A stretch of 64,000 bases of DNA from Knufia peltigerae (GCA_030247855.1 JAPDRN010000040.1:186001-250000), one strand, 5' to 3'. Shown: positions 36,101-45,845, numbered from the stretch's first letter. Translations and numbers: made by a program. The notes: generated by a model not told the origin, from the letters alone.

Positions 36101-36588
36101 TTCTGCCGTGGCAGGATATTCTTCCCATCTTGCTGTAGACGCTTGGAAGCTGCTTCTGAACTTAACCCTACATTCGGGGACACTCGATATCGGTTACAAA
36201 GCTCATCTGCGCTGACCATATGTTGGTCTGCTTGTGCAAAATCCTTGCTTGTATGCTTTTTGTCCTTTCTTTTCTCGCCCGCGGCGGATGCGTCCTTGTC
36301 GTACTGGCTTCGTGACTCGCTGACGTTGAACGACAAAGTTCTAAACCCGATAGGTATCCCGGAATTTTGATTACTTCTTGAACGGATGCTGTTGATGGAA
36401 TCTCGACGGCTCAGAGGACGGCCGCGAGGGCGATTGGGAGTTCTCTCATCGTCACGGTCAAGGAAACGATCCGGAGGTTGTTGATCTTGAAAGAAAATTT
36501 GACGGCGAGAAGGCGCATCGGGGGTGGGATCGAGCATGGTCTGCATGCAAACTTCTTTCTCCTGTGAAGCAGCCTGCTTCGTGGTCAT
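33159..36588 (-). CDS. Type II P-type ATPase, Na+/K+-ATPase alpha-subunit-like
   Basis: Two exons (36588-35023, 34919-33159, intron 103 nt) give 1108 residues. After a basic, Ser-rich cytosolic tail of about 110 residues come the cation-ATPase N domain, M1-M2, the actuator motif TGES, M4 with PEGMP, phosphorylation site CSDKTGTLT (D460), the nucleotide domain (KGAPDVLL), TGDGVNDAPALK, and six C-terminal helices. Order and spacing place it in type II, closest to IIC Na/K pumps (for example LPKSLATVETLG after M4). M4 reads PEGMP, not the PEGLL of animal pumps, and M5 has PAGSWSEIWP. No beta-subunit gene is nearby. The predicted role is plasma or endomembrane cation transport; ion specificity is uncertain. 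It sits inside the metabolic cluster. Confidence 0.93.
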
Positions 36589-37276
36589 CTTGGCGGGCAA
36601 GGTCAGGGCGGTATGTCAACGCTGACAAGAAATCGTGAGATGTTATTGCAGTCATTCCTTCTATACTGGATTCACACTATTATATTCGTAGTACAAAGTA
36701 AACGTCCCAACTTTGCAACGTTTCATACGGAGACACGAGTGACAGTGATCTATTACCCAATATTTGCATAAGAGAATCATTTAGTTGAACTCATTTCACG
36801 CAGCAAGGTTCGCCTCAAACCAATCTCGTCGGACCCACAAGTGATGTGTTCAACGTTGACAACCAAGTCGAAGGGTTCGCGAGACACGATACTTCTATGA
36901 GTCCGCGCTGTGAAGTAATGGAAATAGATCGCAGTGAAGACAGTACTAGGTTAGTGAGACCATTGCTTCATACTTTAAGGTGAATGAGACGTTTTCTGCG
37001 CTGCCAGTGGGGAGAACCCATGGAGAGTCACCATGCTGTGACAGCACGAAATACTGAAATCCCTCACTGTGACTGTATTCAAAGGAAGGCTGCGTGTGGG
37101 ACATTCATCGCACTACCAGTCATGCACAAACTCGGTGCGCTTGGGACCCAATGTCTGCGGCTAGACGGAACCATCTGCTGTCTACGGATAGACGGAACCA
37201 TGTGTGTTTGGGCACAAAACCCGGGTTCTCCACATTGCTAGATTACTCCCCTCCTCGCTCAGCGGCCTTCCAGATT
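36589..37276. promoter_or_regulatory. P-type ATPase promoter and MFS pump 2 3' flank
   Basis: About 690 bases. A near-perfect 27-base-period direct repeat with CGG-N5-CGG pairs lies at 37158-37204. No gene is supported; the plus-strand frames at 36984-37342 lack domains. Confidence 0.45.
37158..37204 (+). repeat. 27-bp-period direct repeat, each copy with CGG-N5-CGG
   Basis: Two copies of a 20-base block (18 of 20 identical) start at 37158 and 37185. Each begins CGG(C/A)TAGACGG, a pair of CGG triplets five bases apart. Position is about 570 bases upstream of the ATPase ATG and just beyond the MFS pump 2 stop. Tandem paired triplets are typical of Zn2Cys6 operators; use here is inference. Confidence 0.55.
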
Positions 37277-39144
37277 CTACGCCTCATGTTGCACAATCTC
37301 CGTTTTTTCAAGCGACCCTTGGTGCTCTTTTCCGTAGTGTAAGATGTGGATTCTATCAACAGGAGCATCGACATGTGCGGTGAATTGATCACTGGGATCT
37401 CTGACAAAGAACACAACTTCAGGGAGGTTAGCTGAGATTGGTCGGAAACATGGATCTCTTAACATACTCAGAACTGCAGCCACACTAAAGCAGCCGCCAC
37501 AAATCCAAACGTTCCGAAAAGCGATTGTGTAGGCGTCCAGCATGCCTCGAAGTCCGGCCTGCACGATTGCTGGTGTGACTCCTGGAAGCCTGGACAGAAC
37601 TTCCTCGTTCTTGGTGGTGAGAGCGACAACAAATTCTTGTTGGCTAGCCTCTGGCAGTCCCAAGGGAAGAACAGCAGCGAGTATCTTTGGCACAAGATTG
37701 TCACGGACTGTCGAATTGAACAAGGCATTGAAAATAGCCAGACCGACAGAGCCGCCGAGAGCTCTAGTAGCAATGATCAAGCCAGTCCCGGTCGATATCA
37801 GTCGTGCGGGAATTGAAAGTTGAGCGGCAACAACGAGAGGATTCAGTGATAAGGCGAGTCCCATGCCAATAAAAATGTTATAGCCCCACAGGTTTGCAAC
37901 AGGTGTTGAAGCTGTTGTTGTTGCCATGAGGACGAAGTAGACTATGAAGCATAAAAATGCGAGCACTGCAGGTGGTCGGACTTTCTTCGTCCGCGAGCAG
38001 TACAGTCCTGTAAGAATTGTGGTCACGATTGAGGCATAGTAGACAATACTGTAGATAAGTCCTGAGGTGAAAAGGTTCTGTCCATAGAGGAAGCTGCACT
38101 GGAAGCCAAAATAGTTGGCTACAGCAATGAAAGAGAGGGATTCAACAAAGACCCCTGCTTGCGCAATGGCGAAATTGCGAGACTGGTATAAGTCGTGGTC
38201 GAACAGGCCATGCTTTTTGTAAAACACCGTATAGCAGCCGAGAGCAATGGCGCTGGCAACACCGACAAGGAACGGCGCCAGAACGCGAGCACTGGTCCAT
38301 GGGTAAGGATTGTTGGAATACCCTAGGCCGACGCAGAACGTCAATAGAGAGGTCATCACGAGGAGAATCGCAGGAATATCCAAGTCAGATAACTTTTCGG
38401 AAAGACTCAGCCTCTGCTCTTGCCGCATTTGTGGTCGATAGAAAGTGGCCACCAGTAAGGCGCCGATAAAATATATGCCTGCGAGCAGGTAGAAGTAGCC
38501 TCGCCATCCGGAAGGGTTCGTCTTGACCATGGCACCAGCAACATACAGACCGATAATGGCTCCTATACCCGCCGCAAGAATAACAGCTGTCTGCGCCCAT
38601 GGTCGAAATTTGCGTGGAAGTACCTCGGATGGAACAGCGTGCAAGATCGATTGACACCCAGGCGAGGCGCCGGCGACCACTGAAGCGCCTAGTATCATGC
38701 CAATGGAATTTGAACGACTCATGATGATACAACCGACAACGCTGATGAGTGCCGTGATGACGACCAACCACTTCCGACCCCAGAAGTCAGCGATTTGCGA
38801 GATTGGAGGCCCGGCGACTGTAGGATATAAAGCGACAATGATTGTCAGCCACGCAGCCTTGTCGTGGCCGCCTATGTCAGAAGTGATAGTTTGTCCCAGA
38901 AAGCCTGCTCCGTTGATTTGGAGCATATGAGCCATGTAGACAAAGACGATGGCCTGAAGGTAACAAGGTGAGCTTCTTTATTCCCATTCTTCTCGCAATT
39001 ACACAAACTTACAATCACGGTGAGGATAGAGCCAGCAGTAACCTTTTCATCCTCCCTGGAGTGGTCCACAGCAGGCTCAGAAATGCCGGTGGCTGCTCCC
39101 AACCTTTCGACCTGGGCTTGCTCAATCTCAATATTCTTAGACAT
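37277..39144 (-). CDS. MFS efflux pump 2, TRI12 family
   Basis: Three exons (39144-39013, 38953-37468, 37416-37277) give 585 residues. Motifs match pump 1: ADFWGRKW after helix 2, SEVLPRKFRPWAQ, NPYPWTSARV, and the C-terminal FVRDPSDQF...HVDAPVD. Intron 1 falls after the cytosolic leader, before AIVFVYMAH, exactly as in pump 1. The 51-nt last intron (37467-37417) has a CTAAC branch site but contains no stop, so an unspliced reading adds 17 residues. The paralog's ending supports splicing. It is divergent from the VOC-family gene. Two related pumps in one cluster could export different intermediates, or one may import. Confidence 0.93.
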
Positions 39145-39425
39145 GTTTATAGGCCGCGATTAGACCTCCGTACAGTGACCACTGCGATGTTGACTGACTC
39201 AATGCGAACTTCGCATTCAGCAGAACTTGCGAGGTGGATGGGCCATTTTATGTCCTTTTTCCGGCTCCAAAGCCCCGGTAGACACACCCCTGAGTCAGCC
39301 ATTCTCGGGTAACAAGCGAAGAACTGATTTAACGTGGAGCAGAGCCTTGGGCGCATGATACTGGACCTGGACCTCCAGTCTTGTCCCCGCCTTCCCCAGA
39401 TCCGGGGGCTACCCTTCACTAGCGC

Positions 39426-39435
39426 CGGAGTTCGG
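39426..39435 (+). promoter_or_regulatory. CGG-N4-CGG candidate site (CGGAGTTCGG)
   Basis: Fits CGGWRYTCGG. It lies 282 bases from the pump ATG and 365 from the VOC ATG. Binding is untested. Confidence 0.35.
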
Positions 39436-39580
39436 AAAAATGAGACAAGCCGAAGTGAAGTGCACGATTGCACCAAATTCCAGAATGGCCATGCCGAATC
39501 AAGGGCGGTCTTTGTTTTCCAGACTCTCAGTGACAAATTGGAACAGAAAGAACACAGAAGCTTGTTGCACTTGACAAGCA

Positions 39581-39590
39581 CCGAACACCG
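39581..39590 (-). promoter_or_regulatory. CGG-N4-CGG candidate site, minus strand (CGGTGTTCGG)
   Basis: On the minus strand this reads CGG-TGTT-CGG, one of four sites fitting CGGWRYTCGG. It lies 210 bases upstream of the VOC gene ATG. Binding is untested. Confidence 0.35.
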
Positions 39591-39799
39591 GCCGGCACTG
39601 TTGGCCTCCGGGCCAAATGCCGATGGAAGGAAATCTTGACGAGTGACTAATTGTGCGGGTCCTGCAGCAATCGTTTAGACAGATAAACTGACTTCTCTTG
39701 AGCAAAAGCGTCGCCGATTCCTTCAAATATAAGCAATAAGCCTAGATCACCGGCACTATTCACACCAGGACACACCTGCTGACACTGAACTGATTGTCC

Positions 39800-40453
39800 A
39801 TGATGACTACGGACAGTGTTGTGAACGGCGCCACCAAGCCGACTTCCAAGCCGCACCCAAGTCCCACAACTTTTGCGCATGCTGTTCTCCGTACCACCAT
39901 GGACCATTACGAGGAAATGAGTCAATGGTACATTGATCTACTGGGGGCAGAAGTTGTCCATAAGACCGCCAATATTACTTTCCTGCGTTACGATGAAGAA
40001 CATCACCGCATCGCCATTTTTGCCAGTCCCCAGCATGTTCCAAAGACGAAGGGTGTCCTGAACGCAGAAGTCGATCATTTGGCCTTTAGCTATGCCACTC
40101 TCACAGAGTTGGCACAAGTCTATACGTCGCTCAAGTCGAAGGCGTGGGAGCCGGTCTGGACTATCAACCATGGGCCTACAACAAGCATCTATTACCGCGA
40201 TCCCGATGGCAATAAAGTCGAACTTCAGGTCGATAACTTTGATACTAAGGAAGGCGCCGACGCATTTATGAAAGGGCCATTATTCAGCATGAATCCAATC
40301 GGCACAGAAATTGATGCTGATGTATGGGCTGCGGAGATATTGGCCAAGGTTCGTCCAAGCGGCGAAGAAGGATTGAACGACGAGGAGGTCAAGAGAATCA
40401 AGAAGAGGCGAGAAATTGGCGAGCGCTATAGCTTGCCCGACAATACTGTCTAA
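39800..40453 (+). CDS. VOC-superfamily protein, extradiol (catechol 2,3-) dioxygenase-like
   Basis: A single-exon 217-residue protein with paired beta-alpha-beta-beta-beta modules of the vicinal oxygen chelate fold (about 25-145). Candidate metal ligands are H27 (FAHAVLRT), H93 (VDHLAFSY) and E141 (KVELQVDNF), the 2-His-1-carboxylate set used by type I extradiol dioxygenases. The DPDGNKVELQ ending is a hallmark of the dioxygenase branch. The Lys/Arg-rich tail after 180 is not part of the fold. Enzymes of this type cleave catechols next to the diol using Fe(II) and O2. Such ring cleavage is unusual in fungi, which mostly use intradiol enzymes. Alternative members are lactoylglutathione lyase-like. 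A TTG six bases upstream is not used as start. Confidence 0.88.
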   Translation: MMTTDSVVNGATKPTSKPHPSPTTFAHAVLRTTMDHYEEMSQWYIDLLGAEVVHKTANITFLRYDEEHHRIAIFASPQHVPKTKGVLNAEVDHLAFSYATLTELAQVYTSLKSKAWEPVWTINHGPTTSIYYRDPDGNKVELQVDNFDTKEGADAFMKGPLFSMNPIGTEIDADVWAAEILAKVRPSGEEGLNDEEVKRIKKRREIGERYSLPDNTV

Positions 40454-40748
40454 ATATGGTCTCCCTTGGCTCTCTGCAGAATCGCATTCTCTCGGAGCAC
40501 GTAAAAAGAGCTTTACCACGGGGATGAGTGAGAACGTTCTGGTGAAAGATATGCAGGATAGGTAGATGTGGCTGTTGATGCAGCAGTAGAACAAGTAATG
40601 CAACAGCTAGAGCAAGAGACTTGCTCCCCAGACCTAACATAGATGCTCATTGACTTTATTCTTTCATAACTTTACTGATCTTTAGATTGAAAGCGACTGG
40701 GACTTGCTTCTCTCTTGGCTTTTGTCCCCGTTCGAATCGATAACCACA

Positions 40749-42404
40749 TCACAGGCAACTACGTCGCTGTTGGAAGAGTTTGGCATCTGCTTTTGCCCAT
40801 CCTTTGACGACGCCTCGCATAATTTTGCCACTCAGAAGCCTCGGAATCGTTTCCTTGAACTGCACTCCACCTCTCAACTGCTTGTGTTTGGCCACCTTTT
40901 GAGCCACGTAACTCATGATACCCTCTTCTGTCAATCCTTGACGGTGAGCGTCGGGATGCGCCACAACGTATCCTCGAGGATACTCATTCCCATCAACCGA
41001 CAGTCCCACTACGGCCGCATCCACAATTAACTCGTGTTGAAGCAGGACGGCTTCAAGCTCGGCGGGTGCTACCTGCAAGCCATTGACCTTGATCAGCTCC
41101 TTCTTCCGATCCACAATCCACCATAGGTCGTCCTTGGTAGTGACTATATCACCAGTCTTCAGCCATCCGCCCGAGGCATAAGTTTCTGTCGTTGCCGTTT
41201 CATTATTCCAATAGCCCAACATCATCTGAGGGCCACGTACCCAGAGCTCGCCGGGGCCCGTTTCAATCTCCTGGTCCCTGTCATCAACAATCATGGCTTC
41301 TGTATTTGGAAGTAGGTAGCCTATACTGTTATGAGTGTAGACCCTGTTGATCGGTAGCTTCGTACCGACGCAAGTAGTTTCCGTCATTCCCCAGCCGCGG
41401 GAGATGCAAAACCCAAATCGCTTAACCAGGTCGGACTGTAGTTCTAGTGATATCGGTGCTGCGCCTACCATGACATTTTTTAGACTGCTCAGGTCGAACT
41501 TGATAGTGTCGGGACTTTTACCAATCAAGGCCATTACGGGTGGCACTGTCTGGATCGTAGTGATCTTGAATCTCTGAATGTATTCCAGGAATGAAGTAAG
41601 ATTGAATCTCTCCATGATGTACACTGGAATTCCGAGCCGGCAAGCGATATTGATAGTATATAGCTGAGAGAAAGCATGATAAAGAGGCAGGGCAGCAAGC
41701 CATCTTTCATTGTTTCCAATTTCGGTTTCTGGCGCCGCATCGAACATCCCACAAAGGACTTGAGATGCATTTGACACGAGGTTGTAGTGGCTGGTACATA
41801 CCCCCTTGGGTAAGCCTGTCGTTCCACTGGAGAAATTGATGGTCGCTATCTGCGTCTCAGCTCTATCACCAAGCTCGTCCCAATCCCAGGAGGCAGCGTC
41901 CTGATGCGAAGCAAGGAACGTTGTCCAATCCCGAACACCATCTTGCGCAGCGCAGCCATGTGCTGAGAAAAGAAAAATCCTCGTCATTGACACTCCAGCT
42001 TTGATGGCAGCAGCCATTGCAGTTTTCAAGAGACTCGGATGGACCAGAATCATCGCGGCCTTGACGATTGTCATCTGATAAGCAAGTTCGTCAGCGTTGT
42101 AGGCTGGGTTGGCACCAGAGTAATATCTTTTGGAACCTGCGGCCCCGAGATATATCACCGGAACAAAGAGGTGGTTTGGCGTAAACACCATAATGGCGGC
42201 ATTCTTTCTAATCCCCAAGTTGTCCAGCCCCAGAGCAAATCTCTTCACCCAGAGCAACATATCAGCCGGCGATAACTTGTTGCTGGAGAACTTGGCATCA
42301 ACCCAGAGAGGTGTTGAGGAAGGAGCCTTCTCCTTCGGGAATAAGTATGATAGAATGTTACATTTCGGGATGTCGATATCGTCGTAAGGCGATTTGTAAA
42401 TCAT
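40749..42404 (-). CDS. 4-coumarate-CoA ligase-like acyl-CoA synthetase (ANL superfamily)
   Basis: A single-exon 551-residue adenylate-forming enzyme. Motifs include the P-loop SSGTTGLPKG (about residue 190), the GWGMTE core motif, GELWVRGPQMMLGYW, LKTGDIV, the hinge DRKKELIKVNGLQVAP and the C-terminal PRLLSGKIMR lysine. Together they predict ATP-dependent activation of a carboxylate to an acyl-CoA thioester. Similarity of layout is greatest to fungal 4CL-like enzymes used on cinnamic, phenylacetic or medium-chain acids. The C-terminus SCL is not a canonical peroxisomal PTS1. The gene is convergent with the VOC gene and divergent from the SDR. Likely role: activation of an aromatic acid for side-chain shortening or esterification (inference). 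Confidence 0.95.
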   Translation of the reverse strand: MIYKSPYDDIDIPKCNILSYLFPKEKAPSSTPLWVDAKFSSNKLSPADMLLWVKRFALGLDNLGIRKNAAIMVFTPNHLFVPVIYLGAAGSKRYYSGANPAYNADELAYQMTIVKAAMILVHPSLLKTAMAAAIKAGVSMTRIFLFSAHGCAAQDGVRDWTTFLASHQDAASWDWDELGDRAETQIATINFSSGTTGLPKGVCTSHYNLVSNASQVLCGMFDAAPETEIGNNERWLAALPLYHAFSQLYTINIACRLGIPVYIMERFNLTSFLEYIQRFKITTIQTVPPVMALIGKSPDTIKFDLSSLKNVMVGAAPISLELQSDLVKRFGFCISRGWGMTETTCVGTKLPINRVYTHNSIGYLLPNTEAMIVDDRDQEIETGPGELWVRGPQMMLGYWNNETATTETYASGGWLKTGDIVTTKDDLWWIVDRKKELIKVNGLQVAPAELEAVLLQHELIVDAAVVGLSVDGNEYPRGYVVAHPDAHRQGLTEEGIMSYVAQKVAKHKQLRGGVQFKETIPRLLSGKIMRGVVKGWAKADAKLFQQRRSCL

Positions 42405-43143
42405 TTCTCTGACGTCTCGACACAGGAGTAGTAATTACGAGCCTTCTGATGTGACTATCGTGAAACAGTAGAGCGGCTTTGGCGGTTAAAACTTTCACTC
42501 GAAGATTGATAACTGTGAGAATCATAGCCTTCATGACGAGGTTCTGATACCTGTAATGAGGAAGTTCATGATTTACCGAGGCCTCTCTGGATTGGCTCCA
42601 CTTCGCGCAGACTCTGGAGCAAATCCCATAGCAGCCCACAATGGGCTGCGTCCTGCTACAGGTGCTCGGTGTCTTTTAGGAGCCCGAAAACAAAAAGGAG
42701 AGGTTTCGGGCTCGGTGCGTACTCTTGGTCCGGTGTTAGACTATCCATTGTTCTGAATAACTCAGCCCCACTTGCTTGGAGTCATTGACATTACTCGAGA
42801 GCACCGAGGTCGTCAACGATACCTATGCCGAGCGGATCCCCCTACATCTATATCCGACTGAGGCAGGCCCAGACTTGTATCCGCCCGAGGGCATTGCCGC
42901 TACAGACCTACACTGAATGGCTACCCCTACCTGTCGAGTCCTGACTGACCTCACCAAAAGCACTCCGTCGGAAGTCTCAAACTTCGCCGATATCGAAAGT
43001 GCCGAGGGCCTCGCAAAGTTGTACTTTAGATCTGACCTAGCCAATGTAGCAGAGCATAGTGTTTACTGGCACAGCAGATTGACGCGAAATCAATACTTAG
43101 CTTTAAGAACTCAGTCAGATGAAAATCACACTCAACTAGTAAC
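42405..43143. promoter_or_regulatory. Shared divergent promoter, CoA ligase / SDR
   Basis: 739 bases between head-to-head starts. CGG triplets occur in clusters (for example CGGCTTTGGCGG near 42475), but I see no CGG-N4-CGG pair. Plus-strand frame 42917-43195 overlaps the SDR start and lacks a domain. Confidence 0.45.
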
Positions 43144-43947
43144 ATGGAGTTTAAGAGCAAGATTATTGTCGTCACTGGTGCAGCTCGCGGTATAGGGCGA
43201 GCTGCAGCGATAGAATACGCTCGTCAAGGCGCGCGTGTCGTATTAGCAGACATCAATATGGCAGAACAACAAGCAACGGTATCTCAGCTTCGAGCCAGTG
43301 GCTACGACGCCCATGCATATAAGGTCGACATTTCTCTGGACGAAGAAGTTCATCGATTCGCAGCTTGGGTTATAAAAAATCTTGGTGCACCAGACCCAAT
43401 ACATAACAATGCAGTTATGCTCAGATCGGGGGGAATACTTGACATTGACATTGATGATGCTCAGGAACAGATGAACGTCAATGTCTTCGGCTATCTCCGG
43501 GTTGTAAGAGCGTTCTTACCAGCGATGCTTGAACGTGGTGACGGTCATATCGCAGTGACCGCATCTCCCAACGGCATCAACCCTCAACCATTGGTATCAG
43601 CAAATCTGGCGGCGTATTGTTTATGCAAAGCTGCGGACGTGTCCCTTGCACAATGTCTGGCTGTCAGCCTCAAGCCACGTGGGCTTTCTGTATCGCTACT
43701 GTTGCCCGATATCTCATACACAGAATCCGTCAAAGAACTTTCTGGGAAAGCGACCGCTGAATTTCATCAGGGACTGGCTCAAGTCATGATCGCTCATAGC
43801 ACTTCCCCAGAGACAAATGCTAAAATATTAATTGAAGGACTGAAAGAGGGGAAGTTTTTCGTGAATGCCCATCCCGGCTACGAAGATGCATTGAAAGACT
43901 GGGTATCCAATGATCTAAATCCTTTAGTCGACTGGGTTGAGATCTAA
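43144..43947 (+). CDS. Short-chain dehydrogenase/reductase
   Basis: A single-exon 267-residue classical-type SDR. The cofactor loop TGAARGIG is at residues 11-18, and D36-like acidic residue in LADIN after strand 2 favours NAD(H). The structural NNAG motif reads NNAV. The active-site tyrosine and lysine are Y158 and K162 (YCLCK). The expected Ser (13 residues before Tyr) is displaced: the nearest is S141, 17 residues before. The enzyme may be altered in catalysis. It would oxidise or reduce a hydroxy/keto group, for instance a beta-hydroxyacyl-CoA intermediate given the CoA ligase next door (inference). No signal peptide. Confidence 0.93.
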   Translation: MEFKSKIIVVTGAARGIGRAAAIEYARQGARVVLADINMAEQQATVSQLRASGYDAHAYKVDISLDEEVHRFAAWVIKNLGAPDPIHNNAVMLRSGGILDIDIDDAQEQMNVNVFGYLRVVRAFLPAMLERGDGHIAVTASPNGINPQPLVSANLAAYCLCKAADVSLAQCLAVSLKPRGLSVSLLLPDISYTESVKELSGKATAEFHQGLAQVMIAHSTSPETNAKILIEGLKEGKFFVNAHPGYEDALKDWVSNDLNPLVDWVEI

Positions 43948-44436
43948 ACCACTGATCTCACTCACCATCGCCAGCAAGTTGGACACCACAAGTAAAGCAG
44001 TTCTATTTTAATTCTATTATCTTATGCAAAGAATGTTGATACTGAAAGACGGTTAAGATATAGGTTCATGGAGGACTCGCGTTCAAAACTTTAGTGCACA
44101 CCTAATCCGCTTTGCTCAATTCATCCCACCCTCTGCTTATAAGCCTATGGCCTAGATTCCGCGTCTCTTCCCCCCTCACCTGTGATGATGTCGCATAACA
44201 AATGTGGTATTTCAGGTCGGAACTCGGCCTTATCTAAAAACCCCGACGACTATGGATTATGCGGGTTAGGATATCCCGAAGCTTGGTCAGCCCTCAAAAA
44301 GTCATAATTGTTCAACACTTACTGATTTGACGTCCTCTCTTCTTGAGAGGTCTCGCAGGCAGCCACGCTCGTTGACACGGCTGCAGTGTTGTTGAGTTTG
44401 AGTAGTCATCTAAACAACCTATCGGTCTCCATCAGA
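43948..44436. promoter_or_regulatory. Promoter of HSL-type esterase
   Basis: About 490 bases. A CGG-N4-CGG pair lies at 44218-44227. No gene is visible. Confidence 0.45.
44218..44227 (+). promoter_or_regulatory. CGG-N4-CGG candidate site (CGGAACTCGG)
   Basis: Fits CGGWRYTCGG; lies 210 bases upstream of the esterase ATG. Binding is untested. Confidence 0.35.
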
Positions 44437-45423
44437 ATGGAATTTCTCCCCCCTCTTGGCCGAGATGTCATGGCAGCCGTGGCCCCCACCTTCAAGGTCT
44501 TTGGAGATCTTTTGCGACAACCTGAGCGCTTGGCCCTCCTCCAAGCTACGAGGAGGGAAGAGCATCGCTATGGCGATCATCCACGACAGGTACTTGATCT
44601 GTACCGTCCATCAAAAGACCTGAGTCGGGTCACCCAAGGCGAAAATACTAGAGAGAGTCAAATTCTCGTCTTTATCTATGGCGGTGGTTTTGCGAGGGGC
44701 GACAGGATTGAGCCTGCAATCGACGGCGAAGTGGTATATAAAGGGTTGGGACATTTCATGGCAGAACAATTAGGCTACGACACCGTCATCATGGACTATC
44801 GCCTTTTACAGCACGGTGCGACTTTCAATAGTGGCGGGGAAGACCTTGATTTGGTGGTGACTTGGATCGAGAATACTCTATGCCAAAAGAATGATGCAGA
44901 GTCCAAAAGCCCTACGGGGCGTGATATGGTCATCATGGGCAACTCGGCCGGCGGTGTGCACTTGACTTCGTGGCTTTTCGACGATGCATTCGCGAGCACA
45001 AGACAGAGACTAATGAAAAACTCATCGAATTTGCGCTTGAAATCGGCAGTCATTCTGAGTTCCACCATGCTGTTGGATCCCCATGTTGCAGCAATGCGGC
45101 CTAGCTTGCTAGGATATTATGGAAGTGAGGAGGATATCGTCGGGAAATCGCCCCTCAACTTGATGCGCAGGGCCACAACGTCGAACGCTGGTGAGAAGTT
45201 ATGGCCGCATATCCTGCTCATCACGACAGAATTTGATCCGGAGTTTGTTAGTGAAACTAGCAAGACTTTTCTCATGGAGTGGATCAGTAAGGGTGGTAAA
45301 GGCGACTACTGGGAGCTTATAGGACATAATCATCTCAGCCCACCGCTCGCGTTGGGCACAGGGAACGAAAAGGCTGAGGCTTGGGGGTTCGAGCTTGGCC
45401 AACGATTAGCCCAAATAAAGTAA
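44437..45423 (+). CDS. Alpha/beta hydrolase, HSL/steryl acetyl hydrolase type
   Basis: A single-exon 328-residue protein. The oxyanion motif is IYGGGF (the HSL family usually has HGGG). The nucleophile elbow GNSAGG gives S170, the acid is likely D267 (TTEFDPEF), and the base is H297 or H299 (GHNHLSP). These fit carboxylesterases that remove acetyl or other acyl groups from small molecules, as in steryl acetyl hydrolases. The lack of a signal peptide indicates a cytosolic enzyme. It follows the SDR on the same strand. Its CGG-N4-CGG promoter site suggests co-regulation with the cluster. An upstream frame begins only with TTG, so I use the ATG at 44437. Confidence 0.93.
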   Translation: MEFLPPLGRDVMAAVAPTFKVFGDLLRQPERLALLQATRREEHRYGDHPRQVLDLYRPSKDLSRVTQGENTRESQILVFIYGGGFARGDRIEPAIDGEVVYKGLGHFMAEQLGYDTVIMDYRLLQHGATFNSGGEDLDLVVTWIENTLCQKNDAESKSPTGRDMVIMGNSAGGVHLTSWLFDDAFASTRQRLMKNSSNLRLKSAVILSSTMLLDPHVAAMRPSLLGYYGSEEDIVGKSPLNLMRRATTSNAGEKLWPHILLITTEFDPEFVSETSKTFLMEWISKGGKGDYWELIGHNHLSPPLALGTGNEKAEAWGFELGQRLAQIK

Positions 45424-45845
45424 TCAAAGATAAATGTAAGGCTGAGGCGAAGAAGAGAGCGACGTTGAATTACACTGCGCCTCGAGAGCAAAACATCAAG
45501 CTCAACAATTAATGACCTTGCTCACACAGTCATAAGAGACGATTACGTTGTAAGCACATGGCAGACAGTAAGTGACTCATGCTGAGGACAGTGTAGATAT
45601 TCTCTTCGGTCCCCATCGCTTTGATTGACAAGAATCTGCGAAAATCTGCAGTCTTCACTCAGAACCATAAGTACTAGCACTTCTGTTAAGCTATTCATGT
45701 TCACTAAGACGCTGTTTCAAGGTACACCAACGGCTACAAATGGCTTCCTGGTCATTTGTCATCCTTAAACTTTTTGATATTTGAGGATGTAATCACTGTA
45801 CAGAAGTTCAGTCCTTCCTTCGTCAGCCCTTGCCATGATGGCACT
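45424..45845. other. Convergent 3' flanks
   Basis: About 420 bases between the stops of the esterase and of flavin monooxygenase 2. No gene or repeat is seen. Confidence 0.45.

Larger units (their letters stand above)
39145..39799. promoter_or_regulatory. Shared divergent promoter, MFS pump 2 / VOC protein
   Basis: 655 bases between head-to-head starts. It contains two CGG-N4-CGG pairs in opposite orientation (39426-39435 and 39581-39590) plus a CCGGCCGG palindrome overlapping the second. Confidence 0.5.

Noticed and set aside
37417..37467. Retained-intron reading at the MFS pump 2 C-terminus
   Set aside because: The frame is open through it, but a CTAAC branch site, GT...AG ends and the paralogous pump's ending support splicing.
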